56,227 bases of DNA from Synechococcus sp. AG-686-F08 (lineage in GTDB: Bacteria > Cyanobacteriota > Cyanobacteriia > PCC-6307 > Cyanobiaceae): contig QCVQ01000008.1 in NCBI GenBank assembly GCA_003210315.1, positions 1 to 56,227 of the forward strand, given 5' to 3'. The position numbers were made by a program, and so were the translations under genes. The first letter of the stretch is position 1. Every line of letters begins with the position of its first letter. A model generated the notes under the pieces. The model was not told the DNA's origin, did no database searches, and saw only the letters and a program-made list of their open reading frames with translations. Shown piece after piece: positions 22,043-31,528 of this stretch.

Positions 22043-23380
22043 TCAACGCTCCATCGAGGCAACGTCCTTCAAGGCCGTAGCCGTTAAAACCTCGTAGCCA
22101 CCCTTAAGAACGGCCACGTCATCTTCAATGCGAATACCAATCCCTTTCCAGCGTTCGTCGATTTCAGGCTGCCCATCAGGAACCGGAAGTCGGTCACTGA
22201 CATAAAGACCAGGCTCCACCGTGAGCACCATGCCTGGATCAAGCTCCACATGATGCTCACCAAGCCTGTAGGCGCCAACGTCATGCACATCCAAACCAAG
22301 CCAATGCCCGGTGCGATGCATATAGAGATGGCGGTAGGCACCCTGCTCGATGATCCCGTCTGCCTCTCCAGCTAAAAGTCCGAGATCCAGCAAACCATTC
22401 ACAAGCTGTCGCAACGCGGTCTGGTGCACCTCTTCCGCGGTTCCTCCAGGCCTGACGGTGGCAATAGCCGACTCTTGAGCGCTCAGGACAAGTTCATAGA
22501 GAGCTCGCTGTTCACCGCTGAAACGACCATTCACGGGAAATGTGCGGGTGATATCTCCGTTGTAGTAATCACCGATTGAGCAGCCGGCGTCAATCAGCAA
22601 CAGATCACCGTCCTTGAGCAGGTCTTGATTGTCGATGTAATGCAGGACGCAAGCGTTATCTCCTCCGGCAACGATTGAGCCATAGGCAGGGCCCCTGGCC
22701 CCTTGATCAAGGAAGTGAAACTCGATCAGGGCTTGCACCTGTCGCTCGCTCATTCCAGGCTTAACAGCAGCTCGCGCCAACTCATGAGCCTCAGCTGAGA
22801 TGCGACACGCCTCACGCATCCGATCGAGCTCCGCTGGATCTTTGCGCAAGCGCAGTTCATGCAAGACAGGGCAGGGCGCGGCCAGCCCGAGAGCCGCAGC
22901 TCCCCGTCGCGATGCTCGATCCAATTGTTCAGACCAAACCTCGAGCACCACGGATTCCACCGCCGGGTGATGTCCAGTGCGGAAGGCAATGCCCTCAGCA
23001 TCTTTCAGATATCCACGCAGATGGGTGGCCAACTCAGAGCGCGGGTGAGCCACATCAGCTCCGAACTGATCCACAGCACCCTCTGTACCCCAACGCCGTC
23101 CTGTCCACACCTCGGCCCCTGGCTCTCGAGGGTTCACAAACAACACATAGCGCTCACCTTCAGGTCGATGCGGCAAAAACAGGGCGACGGCATCAGGCTC
23201 ATCAAACCCTGTGAGATACCAGAAGTCGCTGTTCTGACGAAAGGGCCACTCACAGTCGGCATGGTGGGTTACCAAGGTTGCCGCTGGAATCACAGCAGCC
23301 GCACCGCCAAGATGAGCCATGAAGCGTTGACGCCGCTCGGCATAACCCTGAGCATCAATTGGAAGCGAACTATGAACCAC
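22043..23380 (-). CDS. pepP: Xaa-Pro aminopeptidase (aminopeptidase P)
   Basis: 445 residues. The N-terminal domain has FRQNSDFWYLTGFDEPDAVA. The C-terminal pita-bread domain carries all five metal ligands: Asp and Asp in LLLIDAGCSIGDYYNGDITR, His in HRTGHWLGLDVHD, Glu in LTVEPGLYV and Glu in GIRIEDDV. It removes N-terminal residues preceding proline, using two Mn ions, in the cytosol. It is divergent from the DUF21/CBS gene with 53 bases between starts. Confidence 0.95.
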   Translation of the reverse strand: MVHSSLPIDAQGYAERRQRFMAHLGGAAAVIPAATLVTHHADCEWPFRQNSDFWYLTGFDEPDAVALFLPHRPEGERYVLFVNPREPGAEVWTGRRWGTEGAVDQFGADVAHPRSELATHLRGYLKDAEGIAFRTGHHPAVESVVLEVWSEQLDRASRRGAAALGLAAPCPVLHELRLRKDPAELDRMREACRISAEAHELARAAVKPGMSERQVQALIEFHFLDQGARGPAYGSIVAGGDNACVLHYIDNQDLLKDGDLLLIDAGCSIGDYYNGDITRTFPVNGRFSGEQRALYELVLSAQESAIATVRPGGTAEEVHQTALRQLVNGLLDLGLLAGEADGIIEQGAYRHLYMHRTGHWLGLDVHDVGAYRLGEHHVELDPGMVLTVEPGLYVSDRLPVPDGQPEIDERWKGIGIRIEDDVAVLKGGYEVLTATALKDVASMER

Positions 23381-23433
23381 GACGGAGACAGTGCACCAGG
23401 TAGACGTCAGGATGGCAGGGAAAGCATCCAGGC

Positions 23434-24447
23434 ATGACTCACGACCTGCTGATCCTGATTCTGCTGGTGGTCGTGGTCCTCACCGGATCCGCCTTGTGTT
23501 CGGGTGTCGAGGCTGCTCTTCTCTCCGTCAACCCTGTTCGCGTTGTTGAACTCGCGGGTCGATCTAAACCTGTTGCCGGTGCTCGGCGATTGGCCCAGCT
23601 CCGTCAGCGACTCGGCCGAACCCTGTCCGTTCTGGTCATTGCGAATAACGGCTTCAATATTTTCGGCAGTTTGATGCTCGGTGGCTACGCCGCCTGGCTG
23701 TTTGAAGATATGGGCATCAGCGCTGTCGCGCTCCCCCTGTTCTCGATTGGTCTCACCGTGCTGGTGATTCTTTTGGGAGAGATTCTCCCCAAGGCGATCG
23801 GAACCCGACTGGCGCTGCCTGTATCACTCGCTAGTGCACCGATCTTGCACCTGCTTGGCGTTCTGATGCGTCCGCTCGTGCTTCTGCTGGAGAGACTGCT
23901 GCCCGCCATTACCCAGGAAAGCGAACTCAATACCGACGAAGAGGAGATTCGACTGCTGGCACGCATGGGATCCCAAACCGGCCAAATCGAAGCCGATGAG
24001 GCGGCGATGATCGCCAAGGTGTTTCAGCTCAACGACCTCACAGCGAGGGATTTGATGACACCAAGGGTTGCTGCTCCGAGCTTGGACGGAGCGAGCACGT
24101 TGGTGCAACTAAGGTCAGCCCTGCTCGAGAATGAGGCCCAGTGGTGGGTGGTCCTTGGTGATGCCGTGGACAAGGTTCTGGGGGTTGCCAGTCGAGATCG
24201 CTTGCTAGCGGCTCTCGTCCAAAACCAAGGTCAACTCACCCCGGCAGATCTCAGCGAACCAGTCGAATTTGTGCCTGAAATGATTCGCGCCGATCGACTG
24301 CTGACTGCATTCCGTCGCGATAACAGCGGAGTCAGAGTTGTAGTGGATGAATTCGGAGGATTTGTTGGTGTCATTGGCCCTGATGCGGTTCTGGCCGTGC
24401 TCGCTGGCTGGTGGCGCAAATCAGCAGGAGCGAATGGGTCGTCATGA
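23434..24447 (+). CDS. DUF21/CBS-domain membrane protein (CNNM/CorC family)
   Basis: 337 residues. The N-terminal half is the DUF21 membrane domain with about four hydrophobic segments (starting LLILILLVVVVLTGSALCSG and VEAALLSVNPVRV; LGEILPKAIGTRLALPV is a family hallmark). The second half has a pair of CBS domains (FQLNDLTARDLMTPRVAAPS begins the first; VRVVVDEFGGFVGVIG ends the second). Relatives handle Mg or Co efflux or sense adenylates. It lacks the usual C-terminal CorC_HlyC domain, so it is the short form. Its stop overlaps the next start by four bases. Confidence 0.85.
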   Translation: MTHDLLILILLVVVVLTGSALCSGVEAALLSVNPVRVVELAGRSKPVAGARRLAQLRQRLGRTLSVLVIANNGFNIFGSLMLGGYAAWLFEDMGISAVALPLFSIGLTVLVILLGEILPKAIGTRLALPVSLASAPILHLLGVLMRPLVLLLERLLPAITQESELNTDEEEIRLLARMGSQTGQIEADEAAMIAKVFQLNDLTARDLMTPRVAAPSLDGASTLVQLRSALLENEAQWWVVLGDAVDKVLGVASRDRLLAALVQNQGQLTPADLSEPVEFVPEMIRADRLLTAFRRDNSGVRVVVDEFGGFVGVIGPDAVLAVLAGWWRKSAGANGSS

Positions 24448-25793
24448 CGGCGTCCTCGTCTACATCGACCACGGAGCGGTGCCTGTCACTGCTGAAAATT
24501 TGGCGATCTCAACTCCAGCTCAATCAACGGGAACAAACCGTATTGGCAGGTTCACTCAGGAGCTTGGATCAGCAATTGGACCGCCTGTCGAATCGCAATC
24601 TGCGCGTTGCAGTCTTTGGCCGCGTAGGGGTAGGAAAATCAAGCCTCGTCAATGCATTGATCGGCCAAGAACTCTTGGCCACTGACGTCGCCCACGGCTG
24701 CACCCGTCAACAACAAGCGTTGCCTTGGGCAATCGCCATTCCTGGTCTCAACAGGATCGAACTCGTCGACACACCAGGAATCGATGAGGTTGCAGCAGCG
24801 GCGCGAGCGCGACTGGCGGCGCGAGTAGCCCTGCAGTCCGATCTTGTGCTTCTCGTGTTGGATGCAGACATCAGCAGGGTTGAGCTCGATGCCTTGGAGA
24901 CCTTGATGAACAGTGGCAAACCAGTGCTCGCCGTGCTGAACCGCAGCGATTGTTGTCCTCCAGAGCAACTCGCCAGCCTCAGGCAAAGCATCAGCCAAAG
25001 GATCCAGGAGCGTTGTTACCGCAACCATCGCCCAAGGATTCCGGAACCGATTGCCGTTTCAGCCGCCCCTCGCAAAGCCATCCAACGGTCCGATGGCCGA
25101 ATTCGCAGCGAGCGACAACCAGCTGTCGTGAACCCGCTAAGCAGGGCTGTCATCCATTTGCTGCAAGAGCAAGGCCAAGCCCTCCTGGCCTTAAATGCGC
25201 TCCGCCAAGCAGAACGGCTCCAACAACAACTTGAACGCGGGCGACTGGAGCGCCGACGACAAGACGCGCAAGGCCTCATCGGCCGTTACGCAGCGCTGAA
25301 GGCCACAGGAGTTGCGGCTAATCCTTTGGTGTTACTCGATCTAGCCGGAGGTATGGCCTGCGATACCGCCCTAGTAGTGCAGCTCTGCAAGCTCTATGAC
25401 CTGCCGATGGGAGGCCCAGCAGCCCGGAGGCTGATGCAACGGCTCTCGGGGCATAACGCCATGTTGGGAGGCGTCCAATTGGGTCTTCAGCTTGCGTTAG
25501 CTGGAGTGCGGCAGCTACTGCTTATCGCCGCCCCCTTCTCCGGGGGATTAAGCCTGGGTCCAGCCGCCCCCGTCGCCGTCGCCCAGGCCGCTCTCGCCGT
25601 ACACACCACACGCAGAACTGGCCGGCTCACCGCTCGCTGGCTGGTCGATCAGCGCGGGCGAGGACGGCGTGGCAATCCAGCACCGACAACCCTGATGCGG
25701 CGTCTTGTTCGCAGCGATACCAGCATGCAACGCCTGCTTGCAGAGTGGCCACAGCCACCAAATCGGCCCAGGCGCGACGGGCTCTTGCCATGA
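24444..25793 (+). CDS. GTPase with C-terminal hydrophobic domain (DUF697-like)
   Basis: 449 residues. The G1 loop GRVGVGKSS is at 59-67, followed by G3 DTPG and a G4-type NRSD. After the G domain come a basic coiled region (LRQAERLQQQLERGRLERRR) and a hydrophobic C-terminal part (ANPLVLLDLAGGMACDTALV, then VQLGLQLALAGVRQLLLIAA), which fits the DUF697 type of membrane-associated GTPase. The start ATG 24444 overlaps the previous stop (ATGA), and its own stop overlaps nadD (ATGA), so three genes are coupled. Function unknown. Confidence 0.82.
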   Translation: MTASSSTSTTERCLSLLKIWRSQLQLNQREQTVLAGSLRSLDQQLDRLSNRNLRVAVFGRVGVGKSSLVNALIGQELLATDVAHGCTRQQQALPWAIAIPGLNRIELVDTPGIDEVAAAARARLAARVALQSDLVLLVLDADISRVELDALETLMNSGKPVLAVLNRSDCCPPEQLASLRQSISQRIQERCYRNHRPRIPEPIAVSAAPRKAIQRSDGRIRSERQPAVVNPLSRAVIHLLQEQGQALLALNALRQAERLQQQLERGRLERRRQDAQGLIGRYAALKATGVAANPLVLLDLAGGMACDTALVVQLCKLYDLPMGGPAARRLMQRLSGHNAMLGGVQLGLQLALAGVRQLLLIAAPFSGGLSLGPAAPVAVAQAALAVHTTRRTGRLTARWLVDQRGRGRRGNPAPTTLMRRLVRSDTSMQRLLAEWPQPPNRPRRDGLLP

Positions 25794-26368
25794 CCGCAAC
25801 CATCGCCCTGCTCGGGACCAGCGCCGATCCACCAACTCTCGGACATCAGGCTCTTCTCGAAGGCCTTTTGGATCACTTTCAACGGGTCGCCACCTGGGCT
25901 AGCGACAACCCAATGAAACGCCACGATGCCAGCCTTGATCTGCGTAGCAAGCTTCTCAAGGCCTTGGTCCTGGCCATCGACAACCCACGGGTCAGCATCG
26001 ACCAAACACTCAGCAGCCCCTACACCATCACCACACTTGAACGGGCAGCACATCGATGGCCCCAGCACGAGCTTTGCTTTGTTGTAGGTAGTGATCTGGC
26101 GGCCCAGATCCCCCATTGGAAGCAAAGCGAGCTCTGGCTCAAGCGCTGCCGGTTGGGGGTGGTGCCGCGAAAGGGTTGGCCGCTGGAACCCGAACACCTC
26201 GAACAACTCCGCGAACTCGGCGCACAGATCACGGTGCTGCCTTTGCAGATTCCTGAAACAGCCAGCTCAAGCATTCGTCAAACGAGCGCTGCAGATCAAA
26301 TCCCAAAACCGCTCTGGCCCCTCCTCTTGCAGCACAATCTTTATGGACTCCAAGACGCTCCTTCCTGA
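25790..26368 (+). CDS. nadD: Nicotinate-nucleotide adenylyltransferase
   Basis: 192 residues. The nucleotidyltransferase signature LLGTSADPPTLGHQALL (GxxxxPPxxGH) begins at residue 6, the FVVGSDLAAQIPHW region is the NaMN site, and ASSSIRQT matches the C-terminal ISSTxIR motif. It makes deamido-NAD from NaMN and ATP. Overlaps the GTPase gene by four bases and precedes nadE by six, so the last two steps of NAD synthesis are together. Confidence 0.92.
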   Translation: MTATIALLGTSADPPTLGHQALLEGLLDHFQRVATWASDNPMKRHDASLDLRSKLLKALVLAIDNPRVSIDQTLSSPYTITTLERAAHRWPQHELCFVVGSDLAAQIPHWKQSELWLKRCRLGVVPRKGWPLEPEHLEQLRELGAQITVLPLQIPETASSSIRQTSAADQIPKPLWPLLLQHNLYGLQDAPS

Positions 26369-26374
26369 ATTGAC

Positions 26375-28096
26375 ATGCGCATCGCCCTGGCCCAGACCAA
26401 TCCTCTGGTGGGCGATCTGTCCGGAAACGCCAAACGGCTGCTAGAGGCTTGTCTCAAAATCAGCCATCAGGCCCACAGCACACCTCCTGCGTTGGTGGTG
26501 AGCCCAGAGCTTTCACTGTGGGGCTATCCCCCTCGAGACCTGCTGTTAAGTCCTGAGCATCTCCAACGGCAAAACGAGGCTCTCAATCAGCTGCAGCAGG
26601 GGCTTAGCCATGCTCTTCCGCACACTGCCCTGTTGGTGGGAATGGTGGAACCTGCACCAGACCAGCAACATCCCCGACTCTTCAATGCAGCAGCTCTCGT
26701 AGAGGCAAACGGTTGGCGCGTCGTCGCCCGCAAACAACTCCTACCCAGCTACGACGTCTTTGATGAATCGCGGTATTTCAGACCTGCCAACCAAGCCAGT
26801 GTTCTGAGCTTTCCATCTGAAGGACAAGATTGGCGCCTAGGCATCACCATCTGCGAAGACCTATGGGTTGAGGACGCGCTTCAAGCACAACGCTTGGTGG
26901 GACCGGACCCGATCGCCAACCTCATCTCTGAGCAAGTGGATGTGTTGCTGAATCTCTCCGCCTCCCCCTTCGGCAGAACCAAAGCATCGATTCGACATCA
27001 GCTCGCCGCCCGGGCTGCTCAACGTCTTGATTGCCCAGTGGTCTATGTGAACCAGGTGGGCGGCAACGATGAGTTGGTGTTCGATGGCGGCAGTTTCGTA
27101 ATGGCGACAAGCGGTGAGGTGGAGTTGCAGCTTCCCACCTGCCGGGAAGCCATCGCCTGCTGGGACAGCACCGACAGGCGTTCTGCTGCAACGGGGGGCA
27201 CAACCGACTCCATAGAAAGCACAGATCTCGAACAACTGTTCCAGGCCCTTGTGCTCGGCGTGCGCGACTACGCCGATAAATGCGGCTTTCAACGCGCTCT
27301 CCTGGGATTAAGTGGCGGCATCGACTCAGCTCTTGTGGCTGTGATTGCGGCAGCGGCACTCGGAGCAGACCGCGTGCAGGCGTTGCTAATGCCCTCTCCC
27401 TGGAGCTCTATTGGCTCGATTGATGATGCAGAGGCACTTGCAAAACGACTGGGAATGTCCACCAAAACAGTGCCAATTCAAGACTTGATGCAGGGTTTTG
27501 AGGCCACCCTCACCCCAGCACTGGAACAAGCACCGTCGGGCGTTACTGCGGAAAATCTGCAGTCACGCATCCGAGGAACCTTGCTCATGGCCGTTGCCAA
27601 TCAGCAAGGGCAGCTGTTGCTGTCAACAGGAAACAAGTCAGAACTTGCGGTGGGGTACTGCACCCTCTACGGCGACATGAATGGCGGGTTGGCGGTGATT
27701 GGTGATCTCTATAAGTCAACGGTGTTTTCTCTCTGCCGCTGGTTAGATAGCCCTGAGGCCAAGACATGCCGTAAAGATCTGGGCTTGCCAGAACACAACG
27801 ACTTGATCGGACTGGAGATCTTGAACAAACCGCCTAGTGCGGAGCTACGTCCAGATCAACAGGACAGTGACTCCCTTCCCGACTACGCCACTCTCGATCC
27901 CCTTCTGAGGGATCTGATCGAAAAACACAGCTCTGGCACTCAATTGATTGAAGCTGGTCATGACCCGGCTGACGTGCAACGGATAGAACAACTCTTTCGA
28001 CGCGCGGAATTCAAACGCCGCCAAGCCCCTCCTGTTTTGAAAGTAAGTCGACAGGCCTTTGGAACCGGTTGGAGGCTCCCGATCGCCGCCCGCTGA
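26375..28096 (+). CDS. nadE: Glutamine-dependent NAD+ synthetase
   Basis: 573 residues in two domains. The N-terminal nitrilase-like glutaminase has the catalytic triad Glu (VVSPELSLWGYPPRDLL), Lys (VARKQLLPSYDVFDE) and Cys (LGITICEDLW). The C-terminal synthetase has the PP-loop LGLSGGIDSALVAVIAAAAL and NKSELAVGYCTLYGDM. It amidates deamido-NAD to NAD, using ammonia channelled from glutamine. Last gene of the coupled run; ald follows after 70 bases. Confidence 0.96.
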   Translation: MRIALAQTNPLVGDLSGNAKRLLEACLKISHQAHSTPPALVVSPELSLWGYPPRDLLLSPEHLQRQNEALNQLQQGLSHALPHTALLVGMVEPAPDQQHPRLFNAAALVEANGWRVVARKQLLPSYDVFDESRYFRPANQASVLSFPSEGQDWRLGITICEDLWVEDALQAQRLVGPDPIANLISEQVDVLLNLSASPFGRTKASIRHQLAARAAQRLDCPVVYVNQVGGNDELVFDGGSFVMATSGEVELQLPTCREAIACWDSTDRRSAATGGTTDSIESTDLEQLFQALVLGVRDYADKCGFQRALLGLSGGIDSALVAVIAAAALGADRVQALLMPSPWSSIGSIDDAEALAKRLGMSTKTVPIQDLMQGFEATLTPALEQAPSGVTAENLQSRIRGTLLMAVANQQGQLLLSTGNKSELAVGYCTLYGDMNGGLAVIGDLYKSTVFSLCRWLDSPEAKTCRKDLGLPEHNDLIGLEILNKPPSAELRPDQQDSDSLPDYATLDPLLRDLIEKHSSGTQLIEAGHDPADVQRIEQLFRRAEFKRRQAPPVLKVSRQAFGTGWRLPIAAR

Positions 28097-28166
28097 TTTC
28101 AAGACGCATAGACCAGTGGCCAATCCGGCTGGGCAGGGTCAGATTGAAGGATCGTCTTCGGCAGCC

Positions 28167-29306
28167 ATGGCTCAATCCGTACTGACGGCTCCGATGGCCA
28201 CCATCGGAGTCCCCACAGAAATCAAGGTTGATGAGCAACGCGTCGCGCTGACACCGGATGCCGTCAAAGAGCTCGTCACCCATGGACTAGAGGTGCGGAT
28301 CCAGAGCGGTGCGGGCTCCGGAGCAGGAATTGATGACGAGGCCTTCGCCGCTGCAGGCGCTCTGATCGTGGATCAAGAACAAGCCTGGGGGGCGCACTTA
28401 GTCGTGAAGGTGAAGGAGCCGCAACCAGAAGAATTTCGCTTTTTGCGGAATGACATGGTGCTGTTCACCTATCTGCACCTAGCGGCATATCCAGAAGTTG
28501 GAGAAGCCCTTCTTGAAGCGGGCACCACGGGTGTTGCCTACGAAACGGTGCAACTAGAGAACGGAAGCCTGCCACTGCTAGCGCCGATGAGCGAAATCGC
28601 TGGCAGGCTTGCAGCACAAGTAGGAGCACGATTACTCGAACGCCCACAAGGAGGCCGAGGTGTGTTGATCGGAGGCTGTACTGGTGTTCAACCGGCCCGC
28701 GTGGTGGTGCTAGGTGCAGGCACCGTGGGTTGGAACGCCGCACGACTGGTCGCTGCCATGGATGCGGAAGTGATGCTTCTGGATCGCTCCCCCGAACGGT
28801 TACGCAGCCTGGAGGCCTATCGGAGTGGACGCCTGATGAGTGTTGTGAGCAGCCGCGGTCTTCTCGAAAGACTGATTCCCACCGCTGATCTTCTGATAGG
28901 CGCCGTTTTAACCCCTGGGGGCAGGGCGCCAACGCTGGTGGATGAAGATATGGTGAAGGGAATGAAACCAGGCTCAGCAATCGTTGATGTGGCCATCGAT
29001 CAAGGCGGCTGCATCGCCACCAGCCGTGAAACAACCCATACAAACCCCACCGTGACCATCCACGGTGTTCAGCATTACGCCGTGGGAAACATGCCTGGAG
29101 CCGTGCCGTTCACCTCCACCGAAGCCCTTGTGAGCGTCACCTTGCCTTACATCGTTGGCATCGCAGGGAGGGGCCTGGAAGAAGCTGTAACAGAGCGCCC
29201 TGAATTGCTTTCTGGACTTAATACGGTGCAAGGGTCTGTTTGTCATCCAGGTGTGGCCAAAGCACTGGACGTCCCACCGCGTCATCCCATGGCCTGCTTG
29301 CGCTGA
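28167..29306 (+). CDS. ald: Alanine dehydrogenase
   Basis: 379 residues. The N-terminal MATIGVPTEIKVDEQRVALT is characteristic; Lys in VVKVKEPQPEEF and His in LFTYLHLAAYPE match the pyruvate-binding residues, and VVVLGAGTVGWNAARLVAAM is the NAD fold. It converts alanine to pyruvate and ammonium reversibly, useful for nitrogen recycling. ATG 28167 is preferred; a second ATG nine codons later would also keep the domain. It uses the NAD made by the upstream genes but is probably in its own unit. Confidence 0.95.
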   Translation: MAQSVLTAPMATIGVPTEIKVDEQRVALTPDAVKELVTHGLEVRIQSGAGSGAGIDDEAFAAAGALIVDQEQAWGAHLVVKVKEPQPEEFRFLRNDMVLFTYLHLAAYPEVGEALLEAGTTGVAYETVQLENGSLPLLAPMSEIAGRLAAQVGARLLERPQGGRGVLIGGCTGVQPARVVVLGAGTVGWNAARLVAAMDAEVMLLDRSPERLRSLEAYRSGRLMSVVSSRGLLERLIPTADLLIGAVLTPGGRAPTLVDEDMVKGMKPGSAIVDVAIDQGGCIATSRETTHTNPTVTIHGVQHYAVGNMPGAVPFTSTEALVSVTLPYIVGIAGRGLEEAVTERPELLSGLNTVQGSVCHPGVAKALDVPPRHPMACLR

Positions 29307-29470
29307 GCAAAATCTGCTTTTTGCCAAACTAACAATTGGCAGAAAACAAACGACCGAATCATGTAAAACCAGATCCAAAACAGATCACTTCAAGGCCCAG
29401 CTGACAGCGCCGAGCTTCCAACGCACAACTGTCATCAAATGGCGCAAATCAAGATCACAAGGTCACCAGA

Positions 29471-30937
29471 ATGCCGAGATTCTTATTTCGCCAAGGCGTA
29501 GACATATGCATCAAAAACAATGACATCATCATCAGAACCCCATACGCCACACGATCAGACCCAAATCGTCAACTATTGCGCATCAGTGATGCTGAAGAAC
29601 CAATAAAAAAACTAGTCAAAAAACTTTCCCAAGAGGGAATCGAAAGCAATCAATATAGAGATATACCGAAAGAGATAGGATCCACTTCTCCAAACTTTAA
29701 GCTTTGGCGGCAACTAAAAGACTTCTACAGAAAAGGTTTACTCATTCACGAAATCAGTGGATGCAATGGTATTGCTATACGCCTGCTGCCCATCAATCCA
29801 GGGATAAAGCAACAACTCTGCCCAAGCGACAATAAAGAAATCAAACTATCAACATTTACTAGCATTCAGCCCTGCCTAGAAGGCCTCGACATCACATCAC
29901 CATTAACATCCACAACACTACGCCTACAGGATCATCGGCTCTACCCACTCATCCAAAGACTCGTAGCACCCTGCACATTAGAAAGCATTAGGCTCCTCCT
30001 GCCAGAAGATCTATGCTCTCAAAGCCAAGACATCATTTCTCTTTTCCTCTCCTCTGGAATGGCAGGGATCTGCAACTCCGAGCAGAACGCAGAGATCGAC
30101 CAAGACGCCATCAAGGCCGGGTGGAACAAGCAAGACCTGAGCTTTCACAGTCATACCCGTCGACATATTATTGATCACTACCAAGAAGAGTTGTTGCCTC
30201 GAGAAATCAATGAGGCTTCGCCAAAGGCAAGAAATCAAAGAATCATCCTCAGCACAGTTTCATTGCCAAAACCATCAATCGATAACCAAGATATAAATTT
30301 CTATCAAGTACTTAAGAAACGAAAAAGCATTCGAACCTATAAAACTAGTCCTATAAGCATTAAAGCATTAGGGAGCCTACTGTGGCATTCGATGCACACC
30401 AGAGAAGAAATCATCTGTGATCCAGCGCTAACTCGTTCCTACGAAGGATTATTAAGGCCTGTCGCGAGTGCTGGAGGCCTACACTCCATCGAACTCTATC
30501 TGTGCATAAAACAGTGCATCGGTGTAAGCCCAGGTTTTTATCACTACGACTCTTTTGACCACTCTCTCGGGAGAATGAGTGATCTAAACAAATCCTGCCA
30601 AAACATGCTTGAGATGGCTGTCAACACAACATGCCGAGCGCCACAGGCCGCTTCGATATCTCCTGGACAAGGCCAGCAACCTGATGTCCTAATCGTAATG
30701 GCTACGCGCTATGAAAGGAATTCCAGCCTTCACTCTGAAACTGGTCTTGCCTATGCCCTAATACTGAAAGATACAGGTGCAATTTATCAGCAGCTCTATC
30801 TTGTTGCTACAGCGCTTGGGCTCGCGCCATGTGGACTAAGCTTTGGGAGCAGTGAATTATTCGAAAAAGCTTCCGGGATATCTCGCCAAATCGAATGTTC
30901 TGTAGGCGAATTCATGGTTGGAAATCCCGGACAATGA
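29471..30937 (+). CDS. SagB-type (ThcOx) FMN dehydrogenase, nitroreductase superfamily
   Basis: 488 residues. The last 230 are an FMN nitroreductase domain of SagB type: KKRKSIRTYKT, RPVASAGGLHSIELYLCI, GLAYALILKDTGAIYQQLYL and ALGLAPCGL. The first 240 or so form a divergent SagB N-terminal region. SagB proteins oxidise azolines to azoles in thiazole/oxazole-modified peptides, or act alone as unknown oxidases. No YcaO cyclodehydratase or obvious Cys/Ser/Thr-rich precursor is in the window, so the role is open. Base composition is more AT-rich than the genes before it. Confidence 0.82.
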   Translation: MPRFLFRQGVDICIKNNDIIIRTPYATRSDPNRQLLRISDAEEPIKKLVKKLSQEGIESNQYRDIPKEIGSTSPNFKLWRQLKDFYRKGLLIHEISGCNGIAIRLLPINPGIKQQLCPSDNKEIKLSTFTSIQPCLEGLDITSPLTSTTLRLQDHRLYPLIQRLVAPCTLESIRLLLPEDLCSQSQDIISLFLSSGMAGICNSEQNAEIDQDAIKAGWNKQDLSFHSHTRRHIIDHYQEELLPREINEASPKARNQRIILSTVSLPKPSIDNQDINFYQVLKKRKSIRTYKTSPISIKALGSLLWHSMHTREEIICDPALTRSYEGLLRPVASAGGLHSIELYLCIKQCIGVSPGFYHYDSFDHSLGRMSDLNKSCQNMLEMAVNTTCRAPQAASISPGQGQQPDVLIVMATRYERNSSLHSETGLAYALILKDTGAIYQQLYLVATALGLAPCGLSFGSSELFEKASGISRQIECSVGEFMVGNPGQ

Positions 30938-31078
30938 TCAAGAGGTTCTTCATACAAATGCAAACAAAGCAGCAACTATAGAGAGAGAATTAAGAGGGGG
31001 AGATGACTCATCCCTGTGCCAGAACATCGCGATAAATCGAGACATAAGAACCTGATCGAAGCAAACAGAGGACTGTGA

Positions 31079-31201
31079 ATGAAACACTCCCCAAAAGCGT
31101 CAAAGAAGATAGTGGTCACCCGTAAGGTCGCAATCCGACCATCCTTGACGAGTTATCTGCGTCGCGCACCGCACGTCACGGGACAGGGAAGCAAGGCTTA
31201 A
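31079..31201 (+). CDS. Candidate 40-residue basic protein
   Basis: An ATG preceded at six bases by GAGGA opens a 40-codon frame with many Lys and Arg (for example KASKKIVVTRKVAIRP and SYLRRAPHV). It lies between the SagB gene and hli. It has no recognised family and could be a leader or chance. The rest of the 30938-31351 gap shows no other feature except the hli promoter. Confidence 0.3.
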   Translation: MKHSPKASKKIVVTRKVAIRPSLTSYLRRAPHVTGQGSKA

Positions 31202-31318
31202 GCGACAGCTGATTAGCACTGACCAATCCAGAGCAACACCGAGATCAACACCTCTTGGCCCTTGGCTAGACCTCAAAACAAACGCGAACACGGCAAAAGC
31301 GGCAAAGCCCGCAACAGT

Positions 31319-31328
31319 CTGTTACAAT
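31319..31328 (+). promoter_or_regulatory. Promoter element of hli copy 1
   Basis: CTGTTACAAT, with TACAAT fitting a -10 box, 24 bases before the ATG. The same ten bases precede hli copy 2 at 37617-37626, so they are conserved where the flanks are not. Confidence 0.5.
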
Positions 31329-31351
31329 AGTTTTAAGTTTAATAACGACAG

Positions 31352-31489
31352 ATGGAAAACTCCAAATTCGGCTTCTCAAGCTTCGCTGAGCAGTGGAACG
31401 GAAGGCTCGCAATGATGGGCTTCGTAATCGGACTCGGCACGGAACTACTGACTGGACAGGGAATTCTTTCCCAAATTGGTCTCGGCTGA
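31352..31489 (+). CDS. hli: High-light-inducible protein (copy 1)
   Basis: 45 residues, one transmembrane helix with the chlorophyll-binding motif of the LHC superfamily: FAEQWNGRLAMMGFVIGLGT followed by ELLTGQGILSQIGLG. Hlips bind chlorophyll and carotenoid and protect photosystem assembly under high light and nutrient stress. It differs from copy 2 (37649) by a few residues near the N-terminus, one Met/Leu and one Ile/Val. It is monocistronic with its own promoter and terminator. Confidence 0.95.
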   Translation: MENSKFGFSSFAEQWNGRLAMMGFVIGLGTELLTGQGILSQIGLG

Positions 31490-31528
31490 AGCCGACTGAC
31501 TAACTAAGTTCTAGCCAAACATAAAAAA

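Noticed and set aside
31100-31291. 63-codon minus-strand frame upstream of hli copy 1
   Set aside because: Antisense to the promoter region, no binding site and no family character.
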